This document shows positions 55,040-64,000 of a stretch of DNA of 64,000 nt, one piece after another. Position 1 is the first letter of the stretch. Each line of letters begins with the position of its first letter. Source of the stretch: Forficula auricularia (Eukaryota; Arthropoda; Insecta; Dermaptera; Forficulidae); the NCBI GenBank assembly GCA_024734495.1, contig JALMQS010000099.1, forward strand, positions 97,254,272-97,318,271, in the 5' to 3' direction. The position numbers and the translations under genes are program-made. The notes below the pieces were generated by a model. That model searched no databases, was not told where the DNA came from, and saw nothing but the letters and a program-made list of their open reading frames with translations.

Positions 55040-55040
<1 letters not shown>

Positions 55041-55070
<30 letters not shown>
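55041..55070. repeat. (GTT)10 microsatellite
   Basis: An uninterrupted GTT run. A related imperfect GTT run occurs at about 60966-60997. Confidence 0.9.
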
Positions 55071-55129
55071 CCCATTCGGTCCATTAGTAATAAGTCAATT
55101 GGCTATTAGATAATTTATTCTCGGTGATG

Positions 55130-55450
55130 AGCAACGAGGAGATTTAATTAAAAAGCTTGAACTGTGTATGTGTGTGTGTGTGAGGCGGAGGGTTTTCGGT
55201 GTCTGTCTGTCCGTCTGTCCTTGGTGTGTAAATGAGAAGGCTGTGGAGATACAAATTGAGCTGAGTCGGGGCCAGGGGGGGGGGGGACCAAGGGGGGCTC
55301 GAGATATCAGATATCCATCGCGCTCGCGCGATAAATCAAGCCTCCATGGGCCGTTGTTAATTATTTTCCTATCTTACTCGGATCATCTCCTTCACCCACA
55401 CACACACACACACTGACAAATACATACACGCAAGCAACATGCACTTTCGT
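55130..55450. promoter_or_regulatory. GC-richer island with microsatellites
   Basis: TG run, GTCTGTCTGTCCGTCTGTCC, a G9 run, TCGCGCTCGCGCG and a CA run (about 55389-55412). The 82-codon frame is repeat-driven. The regulatory meaning is uncertain. Confidence 0.2.
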
Positions 55451-55543
55451 GTCTTGCCTTTTCGTATCCAATTCAACCCAAACTACACCCTGTCACAAAA
55501 TATATTATTCTCTAATATAGACGGGATTTTGCGATTTTATTTA

Positions 55544-55850
55544 TCAAAACATTGTTGCCATATTTTGAGATTTTTTTTCCTGTTAGAAGGTAGGTCGTGA
55601 ATTTGCTCATTTTTTTTATCAAAATAATATCAGCCGTTTTCGAGATATTTCGAAAATAGGTAGCAAAAAATAAATACTTTGCAGTCGGCAACAATGTTGC
55701 CATATTTTGAGATTTTTTTTTCCCCGGTATACATCCGGAAGGTAGGTCGTGAATTTGCTCATTTTTTTTTTATCAAAATAATATCAGCCGTTTTCGAGAT
55801 ATTTCGAAAATCGGAAGCAAAAAATAAATACTTTGCAGTTGGCACTCTGA
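55544..55850 (+). repeat. two-unit tandem repeat, period about 142 bp
   Basis: TGTTGCCATATTTTGAGATT, GAAGGTAGGTCGTGAATTTG, CAGCCGTTTTCGAGATATTT and AATAAATACTTTGCAGT occur in both units with few differences. The second unit has a short extra CCCCGGTATACATCCG segment. A third partial relative is at about 56940-57005. Confidence 0.85.
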
Positions 55851-55996
55851 AGTAAATCCTCTATTTAGACTAAATCAATGTTACAATAATTTGACACAAC
55901 GATTGGAAAACCCTCTGGATTTCTCATTAAGTATTAACAGAGCTGCAATTTTGCTTAAAAATCTAACACTAATCTATGATAATCAGTAGAGATTGT

Positions 55997-56105
55997 GGTG
56001 TTGGTGCAAGGTGAAACATCTTTAATAAAGATAAGAGTAAATAGATATCCTTAACTCATAGTAAATCCATATTAAATAAAATATCTATTTACTCTTATCT
56101 TTACT
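55997..56105 (+). repeat. family C fragment with hairpin
   Basis: GTGGTGTTGGTGCAAGGTG with AAACATC opens it. AAGATAAGAGTAAATAGATAT (56022-56042) is inverted at about 56080-56101 as ATATCTATTTACTCTTATC. Confidence 0.55.
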
Positions 56106-56149
56106 AATCTATGAGTGAAAATTGTATTTATTGTATTTATTCTCATTAG

Positions 56150-56490
56150 TTATTTCTATTGATTAAATTATTAAAGAGAAGTGGGGACTGTATTTTTTAT
56201 GCAGATAATTTATATTTTATTGCCAACGTTTCGTCAACTTTATTGACTTTTTCAGGGCTCAAATAGTTAACTTCCCTGCAAATTTGTCATTTTTATAAAA
56301 AAATTTATTTTATACCCATAATTTTGATGTATTATTTTGTTTTTATTATTGTTATTGTCTTATTTTATAAGTTATTATAATGTACTTTTTATTATTAATA
56401 TTGTTATAATGTATTATGTTTGATAAATATTGTACTATATTACTGTATATTAGGCATAAGCCGTTGAAATAAAAAAAAAAAAAAAAAAAC
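56150..56490 (+). mobile_element. retroposed 3' end with poly-A tail, plus motif copy
   Basis: The minus strand at 56222-56259 reads CTGAAAA, A, GTCAAT, AAA, GTTGAC, GAAAC, GTTGGC. Downstream, ATTAGGCATAAGCCGTTG with GAAATAA precedes 19 A residues (56472-56490), a polyadenylation-signal-like word with a tail. The piece ending in poly-A was inserted by retrotransposition. Whether the motif belongs to the same unit is unclear. Confidence 0.5.
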
Positions 56491-56524
56491 GTTTCTTGGA
56501 GGATTACAATACTTTTTCCTTAAA

Positions 56525-57770
56525 TTATTATTACTACTTGATTATTTTATTTATTTTTTTTTGTTTATTTATTTTTAATTTTTATTTTTTTTTTTCTTAA
56601 AATAAAAAAAATCATTATTTATCATCATAGAATAATCAGTTTCAAGACAGAACTATATACCTATGTATACTTTATTAAATATATAAATTCTCATTTGATA
56701 ACTTATTTATTTATAATGGAACTTAATAAATTTATTTTAAATCATTCTAAGACTATTCTCAAGACCTGCATCCACAGATACCTTTGACTCTTACCCAATC
56801 CCTAAATCTCTTCTTATCTTCACGATACAAGGGTCCACCGTGGACTACAGAGGTTGTACCTTTTTGGTGAAACTTCTTCTTGTATCAATATCATTATATA
56901 AAAAAAAGTGAATTGTCCAAGAGTCACACCAAATATTTCTAATTTTTTTTTATCAAAATAATTTCAGCCGTTTTCGAGATTTTTCGAAAATAGAAGCAAA
57001 AAAAAACATGTAGGATTAGAATTCTTGACGTAAACACCCGATTTATGGATATATCGACCATTTACGAATCCTGTCAGCTGGGGTGGGGGCTATTTTATTG
57101 AATTCAATCAAAAATTTTCAATTTTTTTTTTTACTTGCACATTGTGATAAAAAATGTCTAGAACGTGGAGAATCATTTTCAACCATGGTATTTTTTCTGT
57201 CTTATGTATCTAGATTCCAGATATCGTTGAAAGTTCGTTCTTGTGCTAAAATGTTCCAAATTCCAATGCGGACAACGGATTAGATTTTTTTACTTCTTAG
57301 CTCAATATCTTAGGGTTAAAAAAAATGCAAAATTATTTGAAAATGTTGAGATTTTTACTATTTCTATAGTATAAAAAATATTGAATCGATCAAGGGTAGT
57401 TTAAATTATCATTTAATAAATTAATTATATTTTTAATTCACCGAAACTTCAATTTCCCTACTTTTTCATTGAATTATAATTAGTACTGATTCTTTTTTAT
57501 TTATTTGTTTATTTTTAATTATTATTTTATTTTTTCTTAAAATCTTTCCCTAAAAACATAAAAAAATAAATATCATCATAGAATAATCAGTTCCAAGATT
57601 ATTGTTTGACGCAACTACATAGGTATATACGTACGTACTTGATTAAATATATAAATTCTCATTTGATAACTTATTTATTTATAATACAACATAATCAATT
57701 TATTTTAAATCCTTATAAGTGAATTGTACATACAAGAGTCACGCCAAATATTTCTTTTCTTTTTTTGAAT
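56525..57770 (+). repeat. local duplication, offset about 950-970 bp
   Basis: ATCATCATAGAATAATCAGTT, AAATATATAAATTCTCATTT, GATAACTTATTTATTTATAA, GTGAATTGT and AAGAGTCAC(A/G)CCAAATATTTC occur at 56540-56945 and again at 57480-57760. A 66-codon frame between them (57083-57283) is unrecognised. Confidence 0.65.
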
Positions 57771-58609
57771 AATAATAATTCAGATGTTGTTGTTGCTGTG
57801 TGGTATTTAAGTCCCCCAGCAGGACATTCACTTCGTTGTTTGCATTCATATAGAAACCTATTAAAAGTCGAGAAAATAAAATTTTTATCTGTATGTTATT
57901 TTTATAATATTTTTTTTCTTGAATTACCCCCCTCCCCTGCCCCCCTGCATGCACAATCTTACTATACATAAATAAAGAAACTGATTAACTATCGAAACAT
58001 CACTTTAATGGTTTTCCATAAATGAAACAAACAACCGAGAATGTTTACTACTTGGAATTTGATTATAAATATTAGGATCTTCTTATAATGTGAACTTGAC
58101 CTTCCATAATGGACATACCTACAGACGGACAGCCTGTTTTGGAAATTAAAAATTTGATGAGCGGGAGAATTTCTTTAAGGATTAAATTGCAATATTTTTT
58201 TTTCTTTTTTTTTTTTAATTATAAAAATCATTTACTTAAGTATTTTTCTCTAAGCTTTTTTTTTGAGTTGGGCTTTGATGAATTCGAATTTTCGATAAAT
58301 CCCAAAATACACTGTTGTCTGATTAAGACAAGTATTTAATTTTATGAATTTTTATTTTCAGTTTTCATCATTTAGCCCTGTGGTTAGGGCTGCCCTACTT
58401 AAGTCAGATCATAATTTTTAACCAGAAAATCTAGTTAGTAATCCCAAAATAATAAATTCTCAGAAAAGTCAAAATCGACAAAAAATTAAAAAAGATTCTC
58501 CAAACTTATTAATAAATTTGATTAGGTATTGGCTCCGTGCGTGACTGCAGCGCCACCCTAATGCATGAACTAAAGTGCGCTAATAGTCAGTATAAGTTAT
58601 AGTCCAAAA
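57771..58609. other. no gene seen
   Basis: A minus frame at 57739-57969 contains LLGDLN, which is not enough to call an endonuclease domain. The rest is AT-rich. Confidence 0.35.
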
Positions 58610-58945
58610 TTCTGGATATCTATAAATCTAAAAGTTCTAGCAAAAAAGTGGTCCAAGTAAAAGTTCAAGTCAACAAAATTTTCTAGAGAATGAGAGAGAA
58701 ATAAAGTTTCTACGATAAGTAGTTTTCATTTTATGATGGAAAACCTGCAAAAATGGATCATGTCCTGTCATGGAAAATACTAGATTATCTACAAATCTAA
58801 GAGTTTCAGCAAAAAAGTGGTCCAAGTAAAAGTTAAAGTCAACAAAATTGTCTAGAGTATAAAACATGAATCAAGTTTCTAGAAAGAGCGGTTTTCATTT
58901 TATGAAAGAAAAACTGCAATTTTGCAACTTTTTGGTTTCCCCTTC
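58610..58945 (+). repeat. tandem duplication, period 169 bp
   Basis: CAAAAAAGTGGTCCAAGTAA, AGTCAACAAAATT, TCTAGAG and GGTTTTCATTTTATGA recur at 58641 and 58810 with moderate divergence. Confidence 0.8.
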
Positions 58946-59228
58946 CATGACTCCGCACGGTCCCAATATAAAATAATAAAATTTAAAAATAAATTTAAAA
59001 TAAAATATATTATTAGTATTAATAATAAAAAATTTAATTTAATATTTGCATATATAATTTGGTATAATGATCCTTTACACGAAAACTTTACATGAAAACT
59101 CATCCAAAATATATTTTTAATGCAATTACTTATAATTATAACAAAGTTATAAGGAATTGAATAGCGTGGCCTATGGAAGCATACATGAAAAATTTTGAAA
59201 AATTTCTTAGAAACTTTTTAAAATATAA
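58946..59228. other. no gene seen
   Basis: AT-rich. Confidence 0.3.
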
Positions 59229-59400
59229 AATACTAGGTAGGTTTCACATAAATAAAAGATCAGATGCTTGTTTAGCACGACTCTATATATATTTCGGGAT
59301 ATAAGCCCATATTCAGGAGTTCACAAAGGACACTTGTCCTTATATGTATATTTATTTGCATCAAGCAGATGACAAAGTTTATGATTGATCATATATCTGC
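59229..59400 (-). repeat. family C copy (reverse) joined to a family A closing piece
   Basis: On the minus strand CTGAATATGGGC ... CCCGAAATATATATAGAGTC and GTGAAACCTACCTAG (59232-59320). Then, on the plus strand, ATTTATTTGCATCAAGCAGA with TGACAAAG closes as in family A (59345-59375). Confidence 0.55.
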
Positions 59401-59869
59401 TCTACTCTCGGAAAAACAAAATCTTTTCAATTAAACTTATTCATCAGGCTAACATATTATTGTAAAGAGATTTAATTAAAACGCTGATGGGTAAAATTTG
59501 ATTAGAGTTCTCTAAACACAAAGATTAAACGTATCAGATTATATAGGGTATGATTTAATAATCGTATATGTTATATGCATTCAGAAGTGCTATTAATAAG
59601 AAATATAATTTAAATTGTTTTTATTTTTAGCCGAATGTGTGAATGTCGAGTTTATGACAAATATATAGGAATATATATATATATTTCTTTATTATCTCAG
59701 ATATCTAACCACCAACTCATATTCTGAAATATAATAAGATTTAATATTGAAATATCGATTAACCCACTGAATATGGTTGAAACATTTAAATTGTAATTTT
59801 AAAAGTGAAATTGAATATTTTAATCCTGATAAAATTTAATATTTAATCTAAAACGCTTCATAAAGAAAG
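59401..59869. other. no gene seen
   Basis: AT-rich. Confidence 0.3.
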
Positions 59870-60000
59870 ATAAGTGAAGTTATCCTCTGCTTGATACAAA
59901 TAAACATATACTTACACATAAATATATAATATATATATGTATCTATATTATTTATTTGTTTGAAACTATTGTTTTAATAGTTTGAACTTCATCGGGCTTG
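59870..60000 (-). repeat. family A copy (reverse)
   Basis: On the minus strand CCGATGAAGTTC, AACAATAGTTTCAAACAAAT and TTGTATCAAGCAGAGGATAA follow each other, the order of family A with a decayed core. Confidence 0.55.
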
Positions 60001-61729
60001 TTGCTGGCCATGGTACTCACTGGACAGGGTTTCAAAGGGTCAATGAATGAAACAAATAAAATGTTTCCTTTTTCTCTCCACAGTAGTGTTCAAAAACTTT
60101 CTTCATTTAAAAAAAAAAAAAAAAAAAGGCATAGAAAAACAATTTTTTTTTCCTTCTTTTCTTAATTAGATAGGAGGAAGGATTCCAATAAATTACACCT
60201 TATTTTATATGTGTTAATTTTTTCTTTCCTCACTACCTCTGGGCTGCCTTCCATTACTTTCGTAGTGGATATTAAAATAATTTAAATTTCCTAATATTAA
60301 TGACCAGTCTAATATATATATATATACTTTTGGGGTTTTTATTTCTATTTTTATTAGTGAAATAAATGTTTTGAGTTTTTAAGAATATTTTGTCATCAAA
60401 TAAAAAAAATTCTATTTGCTCATTTTAATTTCAATTTACTCTAGATATCTGTAAAAATCAAAAAATTATAATTTAAAATAGTTCTTTTATTAGTTTTTTT
60501 TTTATTTAGGAGACCTTATAATTTTGAAAATCGAAGGTAAAATTATATATATTTTAGTATAGGACCATATAGAATTCTCAATTTTTTGATCGCCTCAAGA
60601 TGGCGGACTGTGAGTCAGCGATGACGTAGGCAGGCAACACTTTTCTAGCCATATGCTCACTCCCTATCTCCCCGGTATAGATATATATTATGTAACAAAA
60701 AATGTACGATTATAATATGTTATGTAGTTATTTCTCCGTCCCTTAGGTCCATTGATGAATTCATCCCTTTCTCTTTTTCTTTCTTTCTTTTTCTCTGCTA
60801 CTGAATTAAATATCTCTGTTCATTTCGTGACAAAGTTACAAACAACCCCTGGTTGGTCGGTCCCTCGACTACTCTACTACATAGGTGGCGGTTTGCATTG
60901 TATATATTTAAGTTTAAAATATTCGTCCATATTTTAATCCCCCCCTTTCTTTTTATCTAGGTTCATGTTGTTGTTGTTGTTGTTGCTGTTGTTGTCGCTC
61001 ATTTAAATATCACCGTCTTGCCAATTCGCTTAGAAGCCATTGTTATTCCTCAACTAGCATATGTATGTTGTGGGTGTTAATTTTTCTGAATAAAAATGAT
61101 TTATTTCCACGTTGGTTGTTCATAAGTAAAAGGGAATGAGGGGTTGTTAAAAATTTGTTGGTAAGCGCCGAAGCGTAGCGTATAAGTGGCTGTTATCACG
61201 GCAATAAAAATATGACAAAAGAAATGGAGAATTTGTGCAAAAATTTTCTATTTTCTTTTATTATTATTATTATCATTCAGATGGAAATTAAAATCAAAAT
61301 AATTATTATAATGATGATAATAAAAAGGAGAAGATAAAGTGTAGAATAACTACGGAATTCAATTGAGAAAGTGCTACAAAAGAGAATCAGACGGTTTATT
61401 GAACTAATAGATAGAAAATCTACATATTAATTCAATGAACTATACTTGAATATATACAATTTTTTCAAAAAATAGTTTAAAATGCGCATATGGCCCTTGA
61501 AAAATGACGCCAAACGAGAGCGCTTCATGAGGTATGACGTCAAAATTTTCGTTGAGGACCCCGATTCTCATTGCTTACTTTTGCAAGGTTTGTAAATCAT
61601 GTATGCTTTTTGTTAAGTGAGAATGGTGTAGGTTCTTGGTGAAACATTAAATAAAGTAAAGAAAATTTATTTATTTTTTTAACAATATAGAGTTTTTAAC
61701 CATATATAAACAAATATTTATCATCAATA
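60001..61729. other. no gene seen; scattered motifs
   Basis: A19 run at about 60108-60127. CTCAAGATGGCGGACTG (Pho/YY1-type) at about 60595. GTT-rich run at 60966-60997. A TGACGTCA palindrome (CRE type) at 61535-61542. A family C opening (GGTGTAGGTTCTTGGTGAAAC) lies at 61627-61647. There are no coding frames beyond 61 codons. Confidence 0.4.
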
Positions 61730-62335
61730 AAACTATATATAAGAGCCTAGATTAATTTGTAACAACGCTGAGAAAATTTTCTTTAAATAAATTACCCTCT
61801 TGCCTAGAATCGAACCGATGAACTCTTGAACTAAGGGCATCAGCTTTAGCCATTACACCAATGCAACATTAATATTTATATCTTGATTTCTGTTACTAAA
61901 ACTATATATTTTTGATTTAGACTTTGTGTCGAGATAATATTGTATTCGCTGAACTCGAATGAAAATGAAAAAACACCAATAGATTTTTAAATTAAAGAAA
62001 CACTAAATATATATTAACGAGGTAAATTTGAAATATAATTGTCAGCTTGGATTTTAAACTGATGGTTCCAATCGATTTTCATTAACCAGGCAAATTTGAA
62101 ATATAGTGTAATTTGGACTCGAATTTTGAAATGAAAGATTCCAATTCATTTTAAATTAAGAAACATTAAATATATTGAATATTATTCCGCCCCCCTCCCT
62201 CGCCACTCAAAAATTAAAGAGGCGAAACTTTTAGAAGACGATGTATTTTCGGTAGTTTACGGGTATACATTTGGAGTGTGGTTTTTTAAGAGGAATAAAA
62301 ATTTTGGACCGAGACGCTGCCCGCCAGGACACCAG
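61730..62335 (-). repeat. family G repeat with tRNA-like region, copy 2
   Basis: It matches 44011-44548 from ACTATATATAAGAGCCTAG to GACGCTGCCCGCCAGGACAC. The tRNA-like part lies at 61801-61868 (minus). It is about 70 bp longer because of an internal partial duplication near 62037-62115 (GGTAAATTTGAAATATAATT and GGCAAATTTGAAATATAGTG). Confidence 0.65.
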
Positions 62336-63167
62336 TCCGGAAGACAAGCACGAAAAGCTCGTTAAAAGATATGTAGTTCATTTTAATTATTTATTTTAAT
62401 AATCGGATTCGATTCCAGAGGTGGTAAATATTTATAAAATGCTTCTGACATGTAATAAAAAATAGCAAGAACAACTCGGATTTAATAGATGACAACCACT
62501 CCCCCGATTTCTTTAGAAATTTAAAGTCTGCTTCTATTTGAAATTTTATATTGTACCTATATTTTTTAAATATTCTAGAATTGGACATATTTTTATGGCT
62601 GTCTTTGGAACATCTCAAGAGAGAGGACTGACAAGTCTGGACAGGTTCAGCATTGACTAGGCATAGGCTAATTAGGAAAGCATTGCAATGAAATAAAATA
62701 TATAGAGAGGTACACTTAAATATAATATAAATTTAATATTTCTATATAAAAAATGAAAGAAATATTAATAAAATCGTATTCTGGAAGACATTAGAAGCAT
62801 CTGAAGAAACATAATGATCAATTGATGTATAATAAATAAATTAATAGGTTGACAATTGGAAAGGAATATCTTTAGAAATTATTTTCTCTGTTATTCGGGG
62901 ATCATTGGGAATTAGAAAAAGACTTTTTTCATGAACGATTTGATAAATCAAATATTTTAGTTTGAGTTAGTAGTTAAATTGGTTATTTGATCAAATCACT
63001 AGGGGTTTGATAAAAACTGATGACTGTGTCCTCGATTCTTACACATTTTGGAAGAATTAAATTTCAATTAACATTCCATTGAAAAAGGGAGAAATTCTTC
63101 TGAAATGTTTGGTATTTTAATAAACGTTTGTTTTTTATAAAGATTTGAATTTATTGATATATATGTA
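62336..63167. other. no gene seen; decayed motif copy at 63083-63115
   Basis: The 75-codon minus frame (62391-62618) has no domain. TTGAAAAAGGGAGAAATTCT with TCTGAAATGTTTGG is a decayed CTGANGA ... GAAAT motif. Confidence 0.4.
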
Positions 63168-63709
63168 TTAGGTTGATGCATAATTATGGAACGTTTTTTA
63201 AAAATATTATATAATATTAATATATTTTAATATTATATATTCGTGGGGGACCCATCCAGCCAATTTCCATACCTTGCCAAGCTTTTTGAGGCGTCGAACG
63301 ATCGTTGATTGGTCGACATTGAAGTCTGCAGCCAGCAGTAAGGCTTTCATCTTCTTCCACGGCTGTCAGAAGTGCCTGATCATCAAAATCCGATGGCCGA
63401 CCTCTTCCTTCTTTATCCTCCAAACTAGTGTCACCTGATTTGAAACGGGCAAACCACTTCCGTACTGCACTATCAGTAATTCTTCCTTCGCCATAAAGTT
63501 CGTTGAGATCGTGAAATGACTGTGCTGCATTCCATCCTTTCTCGTAGTGGTACAGCAAAATATGACGAATATGAATATGGTTTTCGACACGCATTTTTAT
63601 TAACTATAAATCGAGAAGATTGTTTTTATAAAAAAAATAAACAAAACGCCATTTTTGGCTAAAGAAAAACGCGCCAATACAAACGTTCCATAATTATGCA
63701 TCAACCTAA
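63168..63709 (-). mobile_element. mariner element, internally deleted (542 bp)
   Basis: Perfect 29-bp terminal inverted repeats (starting TTAGGTTGATGCATA) lie at 63168-63196 and 63681-63709, flanked by TA on both sides (63166-63167 and 63710-63711), the mariner target duplication. Ends starting TTAGGTTG-x-TGCA resemble the cecropia-type mariners, including human Hsmar1. Only the N-terminal third of the transposase is kept. Full mariners are about 1.3 kb, so roughly 750 bp including the catalytic region is missing. The element sits in the TA-rich part of a family A-like repeat whose closing words follow at 63712. Confidence 0.93.
63217..63594 (-). pseudogene. mariner transposase, N-terminal DNA-binding part
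   Basis: The frame starts MRVENHIHIRHILLYHYEKG 87 bases inside the right terminal repeat, the normal position. Residues about 5-60 form the first helix-turn-helix of mariner transposases (HILLYHYEKGWNAAQSFHDL, YGEGRITDSAVRKWFARFKS). GDTSLEDKEGRGRPSDFDD then gives the GRP linker. Around residue 88 the reading shifts by one base. The second helix-turn-helix is still visible in the next frame and ends in the conserved WVPHE word at about 63240-63254. Homology stops there, at the deletion junction. The DD34D catalytic domain is absent, so no active transposase can be made. In the intact family this protein binds the terminal repeats and cuts and pastes the element in the nucleus. Confidence 0.93.
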
Positions 63710-63770
63710 TAGATAGGTATGTGTTGTTTGCAACAAGCAGAGGACATCCTAAGTGATTTCTCTTGACTAA
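63710..63770 (+). repeat. family A closing piece
   Basis: GTTTGCAACAAGCAGAGGAC with ATCCTAAGTGATTTCTCTTG matches the family A end. The mariner was inserted next to it. Confidence 0.55.
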
Positions 63771-64000
63771 TGAATAAGCATAACACACCCTCCCAATTTT
63801 TTCCACCCCTCCTTCCCTTATTTTCCTCAACGACTTCAATTTTGAAAATAAAACAGCCATACGCAATTCATTTTTCTCCCCTTCAACAAGCGAATCTTAA
63901 ATTTGAATTATAATAAGAATATTTTTTTCTCTCTTTTTTTATTATAATACTAAACAATGAATAAATTTACGCACAAGAGAGAGATGATGAGGGCTAGGGG
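63771..64000. other. no gene seen at window end
   Basis: Pyrimidine-rich then AT-rich. The 88-codon minus frame (63600-63866) runs across the mariner terminal repeat and is not a gene. Confidence 0.4.

Noticed and set aside
57739..57969. Endonuclease (LLGDLN) domain of a retrotransposon on the minus strand
   Set aside because: Only six residues fit. The surroundings are Asn/Gln-rich from a microsatellite and no other endonuclease motif is present.
61535..61542. CRE (TGACGTCA) as a regulatory site
   Set aside because: A single 8-base palindrome in AT-rich sequence with no supporting context. Mentioned only as a word.

Overview
This is AT-rich, repeat-saturated, non-coding nuclear DNA, almost certainly from an insect. 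The evidence is decayed transposons of animal type (mariner, a non-LTR retrotransposon C-terminus, hAT-like and other MITEs), many microsatellites, short TTAGG runs, and very frequent GTAGGTAC/TACCTAC words. It also holds repeats of the ACCGACTTCAAAAAAGGAGG and ACTAGCTGAC kinds that are familiar from lepidopteran and other insect genomes. Lepidoptera is my best guess, not a proof. No open frame looks like an intact host gene. The only host-type coding signal is a short C2H2 zinc-finger segment with a splice-donor-like end at 10962-11070. One run of N (38101-38200) marks an assembly gap.

Layout. 1-2.2 kb: a family D fragment, a non-LTR retrotransposon C-terminal remnant, an hAT-like MITE and a TACGTCACAC-ended element. 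2.9-4.7 kb: a local tandem array with a nested minisatellite MITE, then an ACTAGCTGAC element. 6.5-7.5 kb: a large palindromic composite element. 7.5-13.5 kb: GC-richer islands, three copies of the minisatellite MITE and the zinc-finger segment. 14-19.5 kb: diverged repeats, a 270-bp palindrome, islands and a LINE-like tail. 21-29.7 kb: two family D loci, three foldbacks and a diverged tandem duplication. 30-37 kb: islands, a 616-bp palindrome and a 1-kb foldback. 38-45 kb: an inverted repeat abutting the gap, a MITE with perfect terminal repeats, a pogo-like remnant, and foldbacks including a second copy of the palindrome bracketed by direct repeats. 46-54.4 kb: a composite element, nested MITEs and a hairpin MITE. 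55-64 kb: tandem duplications, a poly-A retroposon tail, a tRNA-like repeat, and a deleted mariner at the end.

Two threads run through the window. First, six copies (137-405 bp) of one MITE family share CGAGGGGTGA-type ends and perfect 8-bp target duplications. Four of them carry a 10/20-bp TTCCAA minisatellite. Second, more than a dozen dispersed repeats of several families, many of them foldbacks, carry the pattern CTGANGA, one or a few nucleotides, a hairpin, then GAAAC or GAAAT. The hairpin stems differ between copies but stay base-paired. This resembles the catalytic core of hammerhead ribozymes, although the copies seen here consistently carry extra nucleotide(s) before the stem.

Between the repeats lie about a dozen GC-richer islands, a few hundred bases each, with homeodomain-type, E-box, GC-box and Pho/YY1-type words. 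Together with the lack of exons, this suggests a gene desert or a very long intron. That reading is inference.
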